The notes under the pieces are model-generated. The model was given only the letters and a program-made list of their open reading frames with translations. It was not told the origin of the DNA and ran no database searches. Positions 18,509-27,148 of a stretch of DNA of 64,000 nucleotides are shown here, piece by piece. Within the stretch, counting starts at the first letter, position 1. Every line of letters starts with the position of its first letter. The stretch comes from Candidatus Aminicenantota bacterium (GTDB lineage Bacteria; Acidobacteriota; Aminicenantia; Aminicenantales; Saccharicenantaceae), in contig JACIYJ010000001.1 of the NCBI GenBank assembly GCA_014360015.1, positions 310,001 to 374,000 of the forward strand, in the 5' to 3' direction. A program made the position numbers and the translations under genes.

Positions 18509-18663
18509 ACTTAAAATTTATCCAATAAGGGGCCAGCTGTCAATAAACGTAGCATCCCATAATATGCAATCAAAATCATAATAATTAGGCAAAAATGTTT
18601 TAAATTCGTTTCTCAGACTTGCTTTGTCTGTTCATAGCCGTTATATTTTTGTGTATAAAGCCC

Positions 18664-19734
18664 ATGGATTACTTTCTGTCACCTGAAATAAGAGAAATCA
18701 GAGCCCGGATTAAGCAGGTGTCTGATGAGTTGAGAAATCAGCTAAGCGATATTTCTGAGCATTCTGCTTTGAGTTTTTCGCCTTCAGTTAAAGATGAAAA
18801 GAAACTTTTAGCTGAGCTCAAAAGACTCGGGCTCAATCCTTTCTGTTTGACCAAAGATTTTAGCAATGGGAAAGATTCATCCCGGGCTCTGTGGGCAGTT
18901 GAGCAGCTGGCCTGTCATTTTCCTTCGCTGGCTTTAAAAATAGTGGTCCACAATTATCTGTTTGTTAGAATTTCGGGTTTAGCTAAAAAACAAGATAAAA
19001 ATTTCCCTCAAACATCCGGAGCTAAACCACCTGAGCTGGCCAAAGCAGCCTTTCCCGGTAACCATGTTTTTCTCTCTCCATTGATCCGTCACCAACTCTC
19101 GTCTTGTTTAACCAAGTCTTTGACCATTAAGGATTCTAATTGGAAACTGTTTACTACCCAGGTTCTTAGCTTCCCTTTTCCAGAAGCAGAATATCTTATG
19201 GTCCCGGCTATCAACAGGAATAATTGCCAGAACGAAGACAGGATAGATTATTTTCTGATCAAAAAAGAAGACTTACAGCCGATTGACCTCTGGCCAAAAG
19301 AAGGCCTGTTTCCATTGAGACCGATTAGGCTGACGATCAAAAAACCGGCCACTTTGATTCAGGGATCAGCTTTTCTAACTTTAGAACAGCCTGTATTTCA
19401 AAAAATTCTGGCTGATTTTTCCCTGGCTCTTACAGCCTGTTTTTCTGGCTGGACTCGAGCCTGCTGGCTAAACTTTGCTGTCCACAAACCATTTTCACCT
19501 GGTATGGTTAAACTGGAGTCCGAACTGTCTGTCCTGGTTACCGAGCTGGAAAAATTGAGATTTTATCTTTATCGTCTATCAATCATTTCCAGCAAAATAG
19601 GTTTGATTGATTTCTTGACAGAGGTTGAAAAGCTCAGCCAAAAAGGCTTAACCTTAGCTTCCAGGGCCTGGAAATTCAATCGGATTATTGAACATATATT
19701 TAAATCTGTATGCAGGAGGAAAGATGAAACTTAA
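18664..19734 (+). CDS. diverged acyl-CoA dehydrogenase-like protein
   Basis: From MDYFLSPEIREIRARIKQV the N-terminus matches the helical opening of acyl-CoA dehydrogenases. Later segments follow the same plan: a LLAELKRLGLNPF-like helix, then RALWAVEQLACHFPSLALKI, then AEYLMVPAI with YFLIKKEDL for the beta domain, then a C-terminal helical bundle. The FAD-binding and catalytic Glu motifs cannot be recognised, and the beta domain looks shortened (356 residues against about 380). It may be a non-catalytic paralogue. The frame is open from 18619, but the first 15 codons are hydrophobic and do not fit the family, so I place the start at 18664; no clear ribosome-binding site is visible. Its end overlaps the NIF3 gene by 11 bases. 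Confidence 0.6.
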   Translation: MDYFLSPEIREIRARIKQVSDELRNQLSDISEHSALSFSPSVKDEKKLLAELKRLGLNPFCLTKDFSNGKDSSRALWAVEQLACHFPSLALKIVVHNYLFVRISGLAKKQDKNFPQTSGAKPPELAKAAFPGNHVFLSPLIRHQLSSCLTKSLTIKDSNWKLFTTQVLSFPFPEAEYLMVPAINRNNCQNEDRIDYFLIKKEDLQPIDLWPKEGLFPLRPIRLTIKKPATLIQGSAFLTLEQPVFQKILADFSLALTACFSGWTRACWLNFAVHKPFSPGMVKLESELSVLVTELEKLRFYLYRLSIISSKIGLIDFLTEVEKLSQKGLTLASRAWKFNRIIEHIFKSVCRRKDET

Positions 19735-20689
19735 GGATTTGTATTCCAGAGCTATTGAGATTGGCATTAAAAATGACCTGCGGCCTCGGGAAGAAATCGA
19801 CCGCCTTCTTCAGGAAGAAAAAGAAAAGTATGCTCAGCTGACAGATAAAGAAAAAGAAACCTTTGATCCTGACCGATTGTTCAACCCTTATCCTGATAGC
19901 CGGCTCCTGGTCGGTGACCCTGAGATTGAAATCCATCGGGTAATTGCTGGGATTGATATGGAAGTGGCGGAAATCCTGCTGGCCTATATTTTGAACCGCG
20001 ATCGAAACGAAAAAATCGATTTAATAATTTCCCATCATCCCGAGGGCCGGGCTCTGGCCCAGTTACATCAGGTCATGGGTCTTCAGATTGACCTGCTGAC
20101 CTCATTTGGCATTGCGGCAAGTGTGGCCGAACAATTGCTGGAAAAGCGCATCAGCGAAGTGGAAAGAAAACTTCTACCAATCAATCACAACAGAGCTGTA
20201 GATGTGGCCAAATTGCTCAACCTGCCTCTGATGTGTCTGCATACTCCAGCAGATAATTGTGTCACCAAGTACCTGTCCGATCTCTTCCGGGAAAAAGCAC
20301 CGACCAGACTGAAAGAGGTGTTGAAGATTCTGGAAGAAATCCCCGAGTACCGAAAATCGGCGGCTAATTCTTCCCCGCCCAAAATTCTTTCCGGTTCAGA
20401 GAACAGCCGGGTAGGAAAGATTTATGTGGATATGACTGGTGGAACCGAAGGCTCAAAAGAAATATTTGAGAAGCAGGCTGCGGCTGGAATCAGCACCATA
20501 GTTGGCATGCATTTTAGTGAAGAAGCCTTGGAAAAAGCTAAAAAAGCCAATCTAAATGTCATAGTGGCCGGGCACATTGCCAGCGACACCTTAGGGTTAA
20601 ATCTGCTCTTAGATCAGTTGGAAAAAGAAACCGGTGAGAGACTGGAGGTCATCGGTGTTTCCGGCTTTGAGAGAATCAGGCACCTGTAA
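19724..20689 (+). CDS. NIF3-family protein (NGG1p-interacting factor 3-like)
   Basis: This protein of about 321 residues has the metal-site segment LIISHHPEGRAL, HNRAVDVAKLLNLPLMCLHTPADN, and VVGMHF/VAGHIASDTLGLNLLLD-like C-terminal ligands that place it in the NIF3 fold. Members bind two metal ions; their biochemical role is uncertain (GTP cyclohydrolase-like and phosphodiesterase activities have been suggested in the family). The frame is open from 19688, but GGAGGA at 19715-19720 fixes the ATG at 19724. The start lies inside the end of the acyl-CoA dehydrogenase-like gene, so the two are likely one operon. Confidence 0.85.
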   Translation: MKLKDLYSRAIEIGIKNDLRPREEIDRLLQEEKEKYAQLTDKEKETFDPDRLFNPYPDSRLLVGDPEIEIHRVIAGIDMEVAEILLAYILNRDRNEKIDLIISHHPEGRALAQLHQVMGLQIDLLTSFGIAASVAEQLLEKRISEVERKLLPINHNRAVDVAKLLNLPLMCLHTPADNCVTKYLSDLFREKAPTRLKEVLKILEEIPEYRKSAANSSPPKILSGSENSRVGKIYVDMTGGTEGSKEIFEKQAAAGISTIVGMHFSEEALEKAKKANLNVIVAGHIASDTLGLNLLLDQLEKETGERLEVIGVSGFERIRHL

Positions 20690-20747
20690 AGTTAATTGGA
20701 ACATAATCGGGTACGGCTAAATACTACTAAAATAGTAGGAATTAAAG

Positions 20748-20790
20748 TCAGGGACAGATGATTTTTATAGCGGGGTCAATTTCCAGGGTT
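20748..20790. repeat. possible short REP-like intergenic motif
   Basis: The stretch CAGGGACAGATGATTTTTAT followed by AGCGGGGTCAA lies between two convergent genes. It resembles the GGGACA-type short dispersed repeats of environmental genomes and the copies after the YfcC gene. Only a weak motif match is available. Confidence 0.25.
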
Positions 20791-20874
20791 TTATCTTAAG
20801 CTCATCAGGATAATTTGACCAGGCTAATTTAATTTAACAGGCGTTCAGTTTTAACTTCTTGCGGACAGACAGAA

Positions 20875-21369
20875 TTACTGGCTAGCCAGTGAGATAATCC
20901 AGCGGGCAAAGGTTCTGGCATCTTCTAAATCGTTTTTATCAGGGTGGGTACTGGCTGTGACAGCCATTTCGGTCCAGAGTTCATGTTCCGGTGATTTGCC
21001 CAAGACTTCCATGGCCTGATTTGAAACCTTCCCCCGGCAAGCAAAGGTCCCCAGGATTCTGGTTTTACCGGCTAAAATCAAGGCTTGTTCTAATGCTTCT
21101 CGCGACAGCCTGGTTCCGGGAATTGAGCCGTGTGTCAGAAAAAGAGCGGTTTTCTGGCCTGGGGGCAAATTCTTAAGAAAGTGCTCGACCCGGTAAGGGA
21201 CGCTGTGAGAGTGAACGGGAAAACCGATGAAAACCAGGCCATAGCCTTCTACAGATTCAACTTCAGTCAGTGGTTTTAGTTCCTTGGGCTTTGGTAAAGC
21301 TTCAAAGATGGCTTCAGCCACCATCCGGGTATTACCGGTCAGACTGTAATAGGTAACCAGGGTTCGCAT
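20875..21369 (-). CDS. flavodoxin-family protein
   Basis: This 164-residue protein begins MRTLVTYYSLTGNTRMVAEA, the FMN phosphate-binding loop (S/T-x-T-G-N-T) of flavodoxins. YGLVFIGFPVHSHSVPY and TALFLTHGSIPG give the other flavin-contact loops. It is probably a low-potential electron carrier or flavodoxin-like oxidoreductase. It lies 144 bases downstream of the large kinase gene in the same direction. Its partner enzyme is not identified. Confidence 0.88.
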   Translation of the reverse strand: MRTLVTYYSLTGNTRMVAEAIFEALPKPKELKPLTEVESVEGYGLVFIGFPVHSHSVPYRVEHFLKNLPPGQKTALFLTHGSIPGTRLSREALEQALILAGKTRILGTFACRGKVSNQAMEVLGKSPEHELWTEMAVTASTHPDKNDLEDARTFARWIISLASQ

Positions 21370-21513
21370 TTTTACCTCTCAATCAAGGAACATTAAACTA
21401 AATTTTGCCATAAAAATCGGTTTCTATCTATAAGGTTTTTCAAATACTGAAAGATCAACTGAAATGATACTAAACAAGCCTAAGTTTTTCATCCTAAGTT
21501 CTGATTGGCCGGT

Positions 21514-24500
21514 TCATGATTCTTTGCTGCTGGGAAGAATTATGGTGACTTTTGTTCCTCGTCCAGGCTGACTTTCCAGGTAGATAGTGCCGCCATGCTC
21601 TTCGATAATTCTTTTGCAGATGGCCAGCCCCAGACCTGTCCCTTTTTCTTTGGTGGAAAAATATGGCTCGAAAATATGGGGTAAAACCTCTTTGGGGATG
21701 CCACAACCTGTGTCTTTAATTTCAATTTCGATTTCCTTTTCTTTTTCCCGCAAAATGATTTCGATGTAGCCACGATCTTTGATAGCTTCGATAGCGTTGA
21801 TCAGAAGGTTGCGGATGACTACTTTGATTTTTTCTCGATCGCCAGCTATGTCGAAAACCTGGCCTTCTTCTTTGAAGCTGAGGTCAATCCGGTCGGCCAG
21901 AGTGCTCTGGTAAGGCTGAACCAATTCTTGAATGACCAGCTTAAGGTTAAATCTATCCTTGACCGTTCCAGATTCCCGGGCTATAGTCATAAACTCCTGA
22001 GCGATCCGCCTCAGGTTGTCCACTTCGGAAATTATATAAGATATGGACTCTTTGAGCATCCGGTCAAATTCCGGATGTTTATCCTCATAAACTTTGAGGA
22101 TATGTTCGGCTGAAAGCTGAATCGGAGTCAGTGGATTTTTTATCTCATGAGCCACTTTTCGAGCCATCTCTGTCCAGGCTACCTTCTGACTTAGCTCGGC
22201 AAGTTCTTTTTCGTGAGCTTTCAAACTTTCGACCATGGTGTTGAAGCCATCAATCAAACTTTTCAGCTCATCCTGAGCCTGATGGTCAACCTGAACGTCC
22301 AGATTACCCAGACTGACCTCCTGAGTTGCCCGGATGAGTTTTTTTATCGGGACGATAATCATCCTTTTTATGGTTCGGGCAAAGAAAGCTATGAGCAGGA
22401 TGAAGAAAATTGAAGTGAAAATGAAAAATTCAAAAAGTTCTCTGGTGGCTTGAGAAACCTCCTGTTTTTCAAAAGGGAAGGGAAGATGTAAGAAATAGAT
22501 ATCCTGATGGTAGCGGTAAGGAACAGTCAGAGTCTGATATGAATACTTACCGAAAACTTTACGGCTGACCACCAGTGGTTGATTCTGGTGGACAATCCTG
22601 AAATAAACCTCTCCGTCAATCAATTCTGAAAGAATTCCGGTTTCAAAGAATTCGCGACGGCTGGAGGAGAGAAAAACCCCATTCTTGAATAAATTGACGT
22701 CGTTGTTCAGAGTGTTACTGATCCAGAAAACCAGATCTTCCGGAAGTTCCCCAGCCCGGGTTTCATTCTGTTCCTGGAGGCTGATAAAGTCCTGAAGAAT
22801 GCTTCGGGCAAAATAAGCCCGGTGGGTGGCTTCAGCCACAAACCGGTCTGAGAAAATTCTTTCGACCATGGCTTGAGTGAAAAAGATGAAAAAGAAAAGG
22901 GGAATCAGAGCCACCGCCAGGAAAGCCAAATAAACTCTTGCCGAGAATGACCGGGAGAAAACCTGCCATTCTTTTTTTCTGATAGCCAGAGGTATCAATA
23001 TAATCCCGAGGAAAGCGGCAAAAAGAAAGAACAGCTTTAAGAACTCGGTAGCTATCTGGCGAAAAGATTCAATCGGCTGATAAAACACATAGATATTGCC
23101 ATCTTCCAGATTTAGCAAAAAGGCTCGATATTTTTGACCATTAGCTCGAAATTTTAACCAAATCCCTTCAGGCTTGGCCTCCAGCTGTTGTCTGACTTCA
23201 GGACCAAGAGCAAAACCAGGCCGTCTCTGATTAAAAACTGGCTGACCTCGACTGTCGAACAGGGCCAGAAAAACAGGAAAGTGCTGAAGTGAGGGCAGCG
23301 TATTCAACCGAAGAAGCTCGAAATATGGGTTGGCTGAATAAAAGAATGGCAGAAGCTCGGGGTCAAGACTTATCCAGATCACGAGCCGGCCACCCTTTCC
23401 GTCTGATGTTCTGAAATCCTGGTAGCCGATGAGAAAATGTTTTTCCTGGCCGAGAATTTCCAAAAATTGCTCCTGATAGGCAGGGTTGATGGAAAAAGGC
23501 AGGTCATTGGTCTGCTCCGGGAAAACGGGCATATTCAGCGAAAAAGATGACAGTAATTTCTGGTCCTGAGATTGAAGATAGAGACAGGAATTCCAATTAA
23601 ACCTGGCTAAGAGGGTCTTGTTCCAGAGAGATCTGGCAAAATCACGATCAGCCGGTTGCCTGAAATAGTTGGTGATTTCTTTGAATCTTTTTTGGAGCTC
23701 TGAGAATGATTGTTTGAGAGCCATTTCGGCCCAGGTTTTCTGAGACGAGACCAAATGAGCCAGGACATGTTCGGTAAGGTCATGAGTTTTGGTCTCAGTA
23801 TAGTTCTTGATCAGCACCAGCTGGAACAAACAGACCAGGACAAAGGATAGTCCGAGAAATCTTGAAGGTTTGGAGACAAAAGCTGAAAAAATCGCCAGTA
23901 ATGACCAGAGCCCGAGTTGGATGGCTGTTTCCATTAGGGGTAAGCGTACCAGCAACCAGAGGACTGAGTGAAAGATTAATCCAGTCAACAGGAGAAGAAT
24001 CCAGGTTGAAGCTTTTCTGGCAGAAGGCAGTAAAACCCGCCTGAATAGAAAGATTGCTGGCAAAATAAAACTCAGAGCGGCCAGAAAAAGGCTCAGGTAG
24101 ATAAGCAGGGCAGAAGGGCTGAAGCTAAAGCTTAATAAGTTCAGATTAGAGTTAAGGGTAATTTTTTTAGTGGTCCCGGTTAACGCCAGGATTGATAGTC
24201 CTGAGACAAGAGCAATTAGGATTATTTTGATTGGACTAAAGGTCGGGGTTGAGCCCTTTTGTTCAGGATTAGTTTGGAACCATTGGTTTTCGGCCGAAAA
24301 AATTTTTATAGAAAAAAAAACGAGAAGGCAAAATAAAAGAAAAGAAAGAAAAACATCAGCTGGTGAGCCTGTTAGCCCGGCTGGACTGATAAAAGCCAGG
24401 ATTCTTGGCGAGAATATTTCCCAGGAACTAATCGGTTGGGTGCGGGAAAGTCCGATCAAAAGAAATCTTATAAAAAGCAGGCTGGTTGAGAGCAACAGCC

Positions 24501-25410
24501 AGGCTAAAAATTTGGAAAGCCGGGGTTGGTTTAGTTTTTTAACCAGCCAGAGGAGAAAAAAAGTCAAAGCGGCAATCGCCAGGATGAAAGCCAGAATTCT
24601 TAAGACCTTATCTGGTCCTGTTTTTTTCTGTTGAATCTGGAGTGAATTCAGAGTAACCGTGGCCAGAATCTTACCATGTTCGTTCCTCAGGGGGAAATAG
24701 AGCGTTCGGCTTTCTCGTTCTTCCCGTTGCTGACTCAGATATTCGTCCTGGCTCCGGGAAAAAAGCCGGTCCAGGGCTTCAGTATCGTGAGTGTATTCCC
24801 AGAAGTCGATGTCAGCACCAGCTCTGACCACCGAGCGAAGTCGCTGGAATTCCTTGAGGTAAGTTGATTGAAACTGGGGTTGAAAGGCCAGAAGTTCAAA
24901 TAAGGCCAGAAATCGATTCTGGGTTATAGGCTGAAGGAAGACCAGAAAGAAAGAAGCTTTATCCTGGACGACAAAACTGTTGTTTAAGATTTTTTCGTAA
25001 TTCTGCGGCCAGGGCCTCAGGAGGCTTTTTAAATTGACTACATTTCCATACCAGACCAGTGGAGTCAGGGTTTGATCGAGCCAGGCCAGGCCTTCAACTG
25101 CCGGTTCGAGACCAGCATTTTGAAACAGGCTAAAAACTTCGCGCTCATCTTCGGGGAATTTGATCTGCTGGAAAAAAGATTTTCTTTTTTCCAGTTGATT
25201 AAGGAGTTGAATAAACTCCTGACGGATATTTCGGGCCGTTTCTCTCAGATTGGTCAGAGTCTTAGTTTCAGAAATAGTGGCAGAGCTCTTAAACAGAAAA
25301 GAAGAAAGAATGGTCAGAATTGCAGCCAGCAGAATTAGCAATCCAGCTGCGGCCAGCAGGTTTTCAGAGCTGCGTTTAAAATAGCCAGAAACTTCCTTCA
25401 AGTTTTTCAT
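21514..25410 (-). CDS. very large membrane sensor histidine kinase, NtrY-like core
   Basis: A 1298-residue protein. The C-terminus is a complete kinase: HAMP (about residues 1010-1060), H-box VAHEIKNPLTPIQ with His1088, N-box VIRNLLINAIEA, DTGCGIP, FEPYFSTKEKGTGLGLA. The H-box and HAMP resemble NtrY. The N-terminal 1000 residues are unusual: one helix, a sensory region of about 230 residues, roughly eight consecutive membrane helices (about 270-525), a second extracytoplasmic region (about 530-770), two helices, a third region (about 825-960) and a last helix before HAMP. No PAS domain is evident between HAMP and the H-box. No response regulator follows, so its partner is elsewhere. The start abuts the stop of the upstream small gene. 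Confidence 0.9.
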   Translation of the reverse strand: MKNLKEVSGYFKRSSENLLAAAGLLILLAAILTILSSFLFKSSATISETKTLTNLRETARNIRQEFIQLLNQLEKRKSFFQQIKFPEDEREVFSLFQNAGLEPAVEGLAWLDQTLTPLVWYGNVVNLKSLLRPWPQNYEKILNNSFVVQDKASFFLVFLQPITQNRFLALFELLAFQPQFQSTYLKEFQRLRSVVRAGADIDFWEYTHDTEALDRLFSRSQDEYLSQQREERESRTLYFPLRNEHGKILATVTLNSLQIQQKKTGPDKVLRILAFILAIAALTFFLLWLVKKLNQPRLSKFLAWLLLSTSLLFIRFLLIGLSRTQPISSWEIFSPRILAFISPAGLTGSPADVFLSFLLFCLLVFFSIKIFSAENQWFQTNPEQKGSTPTFSPIKIILIALVSGLSILALTGTTKKITLNSNLNLLSFSFSPSALLIYLSLFLAALSFILPAIFLFRRVLLPSARKASTWILLLLTGLIFHSVLWLLVRLPLMETAIQLGLWSLLAIFSAFVSKPSRFLGLSFVLVCLFQLVLIKNYTETKTHDLTEHVLAHLVSSQKTWAEMALKQSFSELQKRFKEITNYFRQPADRDFARSLWNKTLLARFNWNSCLYLQSQDQKLLSSFSLNMPVFPEQTNDLPFSINPAYQEQFLEILGQEKHFLIGYQDFRTSDGKGGRLVIWISLDPELLPFFYSANPYFELLRLNTLPSLQHFPVFLALFDSRGQPVFNQRRPGFALGPEVRQQLEAKPEGIWLKFRANGQKYRAFLLNLEDGNIYVFYQPIESFRQIATEFLKLFFLFAAFLGIILIPLAIRKKEWQVFSRSFSARVYLAFLAVALIPLFFFIFFTQAMVERIFSDRFVAEATHRAYFARSILQDFISLQEQNETRAGELPEDLVFWISNTLNNDVNLFKNGVFLSSSRREFFETGILSELIDGEVYFRIVHQNQPLVVSRKVFGKYSYQTLTVPYRYHQDIYFLHLPFPFEKQEVSQATRELFEFFIFTSIFFILLIAFFARTIKRMIIVPIKKLIRATQEVSLGNLDVQVDHQAQDELKSLIDGFNTMVESLKAHEKELAELSQKVAWTEMARKVAHEIKNPLTPIQLSAEHILKVYEDKHPEFDRMLKESISYIISEVDNLRRIAQEFMTIARESGTVKDRFNLKLVIQELVQPYQSTLADRIDLSFKEEGQVFDIAGDREKIKVVIRNLLINAIEAIKDRGYIEIILREKEKEIEIEIKDTGCGIPKEVLPHIFEPYFSTKEKGTGLGLAICKRIIEEHGGTIYLESQPGRGTKVTIILPSSKES

Positions 25411-25845
25411 CTATCGCCTTTCAGCTCGAATTTCTCTGATTTTTAGGCTGGCTCTCTGGCTTTTGAAAGGAGGCTTTTCGGGATAGAGGTAAAAATAGAG
25501 TCGGAAAAAATGTTTTCGGCCATCGGTTCTGTGGATAAAAGACCAGCGTGCCTGGACAATGGCTCCTTTCTGGCCAAATACCACCTGGCTTTCCTGGTCA
25601 ATAAAAAATTCCATGGTAGTAGTTTGCTGGAAGATTTTTTTCATAATGAGAAAACTCTGATCCCGGGAAAAACAATCTGAAACCTTGAGTGGTTCAGGCA
25701 GAGTTATGAGCATGGGTGAAGTCAGAGGCATCAGGTCTTGTAGGAGCGATGGATCATTTTGGAGGAAACTTTTCTCAAGAGAAGAATTAAACTGAGAAAT
25801 TACGGTGAACAGAAAAGCCAGACAAGTTCTTATGAAAACATTCAC
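25411..25845 (-). CDS. exported small protein, DUF4783/NTF2-like
   Basis: This 144-residue protein has a probable signal peptide (FIRTCLAFLFTVISQF). The body runs LEKSFLQNDPSLLQDLMPLT...ILK-type helix...FFIDQESQVVFGQKGAIVQARWSF and FFRLYFYLYPE. Helix-then-sheet order fits the NTF2/SnoaL-like DUF4783 proteins that are secreted in Bacteroidota and relatives. Its TAG stop directly abuts the kinase start codon without a gap, so translation is probably coupled. It could be an extracytoplasmic partner of the kinase sensor; that is inference. Confidence 0.65.
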   Translation of the reverse strand: MNVFIRTCLAFLFTVISQFNSSLEKSFLQNDPSLLQDLMPLTSPMLITLPEPLKVSDCFSRDQSFLIMKKIFQQTTTMEFFIDQESQVVFGQKGAIVQARWSFIHRTDGRKHFFRLYFYLYPEKPPFKSQRASLKIREIRAERR

Positions 25846-25912
25846 TTTAGAGATTCTTCAGTTAATATATTTTTAACTCCGAAATTAAAGAAAATATTCT
25901 CAGGGTTGTGAT

Positions 25913-26164
25913 TCAATCCTTTTTTTCTTCGGTTTTTTGTTCTTCCTGAAGAGCCGAAGCCTCGGCTTCAAGCTTCTTCTGACGGATAGAGTCTTTGATG
26001 CTGGAAATTCCGGCGATTATGGCAATCAGACCACCGAAGAAAAGTATCGGCGGAATGAAGCCAAAAACCAGCTCGTAAAACTCACGCCACCAGACAAAAA
26101 TGACTAAGTAAAGCCCGGCTACCATAGCCACAATTCCCAAGAAGATGGCTAAATATTTGCCCAT
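25913..26164 (-). CDS. small two-helix membrane protein
   Basis: This 83-residue protein has two membrane helices (about residues 3-27 and 36-55) and a charged C-terminal tail rich in Lys and Glu (IRQKKLEAEASALQEEQK). The start follows GGGAGG. It is the first gene of the run with the DUF4783-like gene and the kinase. No family is recognised with confidence. Confidence 0.75.
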   Translation of the reverse strand: MGKYLAIFLGIVAMVAGLYLVIFVWWREFYELVFGFIPPILFFGGLIAIIAGISSIKDSIRQKKLEAEASALQEEQKTEEKKD

Positions 26165-26451
26165 TTAAAACCTCCCTTTCCTTTTTATCATTTTATTTTA
26201 TTTTTTTAAACAAATTTTAACAAATAATCACCTTTCAGGCAATTTTAAGTTTTTTTTGAAATTCGATCTGACAGTTGACCTGAATTAAGCCTGCTGGGGA
26301 TCTGATGACAGTTTCAGGTAAGAGAAGAAAGAAAAAAAGGAAAATCTAAAAAAATTTCATCAGAATTATATCTTTTCTAAGGCTATTTTTTAGATTAAAT
26401 TTCAGACTGGTGTTGAATTTTTAAGCCAGGGAAAATAAGATTATTCCTGAA

Positions 26452-27033
26452 ATGAAAATCAGGCTGGTAATCTTTGACCTGGACGGCACAGTGGTTGATA
26501 ATGACTACAACTGGCCAGCCATCAGGAAAGAGCTGGGTGTAGAAGGTGGGTCTATTCTGGCCTACCTGGAAAGCTTGCCTGAACCGGTCCGCACTGAAAA
26601 GTATGCTCTGCTTGAAGCTCATGAAAAGCGTCAGACGGAGAAAGCAGTGCTGAAAGAAGGCGTCAGAGAATTGCTCGATTTTCTGAAGAAGAGGGGAATA
26701 AAAAGGGCTCTGGTAACTAATAATACTTCAGAAAATGTTGATTATCTGCTCAAAAAATTTCAGCTGGAGTTTGACCTGGTCCTGACCAGAGAAAGCGGCC
26801 TGCATAAACCAACCGGTGCGCCTTTTTTATCGGTGATGAGAAATTTTAAGGTTAGCCCCGAAGAAACCATAGTCGTCGGCGATACCAATTATGACCTTTT
26901 GGCGGCTAAGGAGGCAGGAATAAACAGAGTTTTTATTCTTAAAAGTCAGATGACTCCCAAGAATATGGACGGTGCTGAAATAGTCAGTTCTGTGCCTGAG
27001 CTGACCAGAATCATTGGACGACTACTCGGCTGA
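26452..27033 (+). CDS. HAD-family hydrolase, phosphoglycolate phosphatase-like
   Basis: This 193-residue protein has motif I IFDLDGTVVDND (Asp9 nucleophile, Asp11), motif II RALVTNNTS, a conserved Lys in GLHKPTGAP and motif IV VVGDTNYDLLAAKEAGI. A small helical cap lies between motifs I and II, as in subclass I. Phosphoglycolate phosphatase and pyrophosphatase-type HADs share this plan; the substrate is not determined. It is a single gene, divergent from the membrane-protein operon. Confidence 0.9.
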   Translation: MKIRLVIFDLDGTVVDNDYNWPAIRKELGVEGGSILAYLESLPEPVRTEKYALLEAHEKRQTEKAVLKEGVRELLDFLKKRGIKRALVTNNTSENVDYLLKKFQLEFDLVLTRESGLHKPTGAPFLSVMRNFKVSPEETIVVGDTNYDLLAAKEAGINRVFILKSQMTPKNMDGAEIVSSVPELTRIIGRLLG

Positions 27034-27148
27034 CAGTCAGCTGCGATAAAAACAAAAAAGGCAGTAATTATTTTAAGCCAAGTATTTTAGAATTTTTTCT
27101 ATCGATTATTTTTCTATCAATTCTCTGCTGGCAATTTTTCTGAAGTTT

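Noticed and set aside
24170-24634. 154-residue plus-strand frame inside the kinase
   Set aside because: It is the complement of the polytopic membrane block of the kinase, which gives long Arg/Lys-rich antisense frames.
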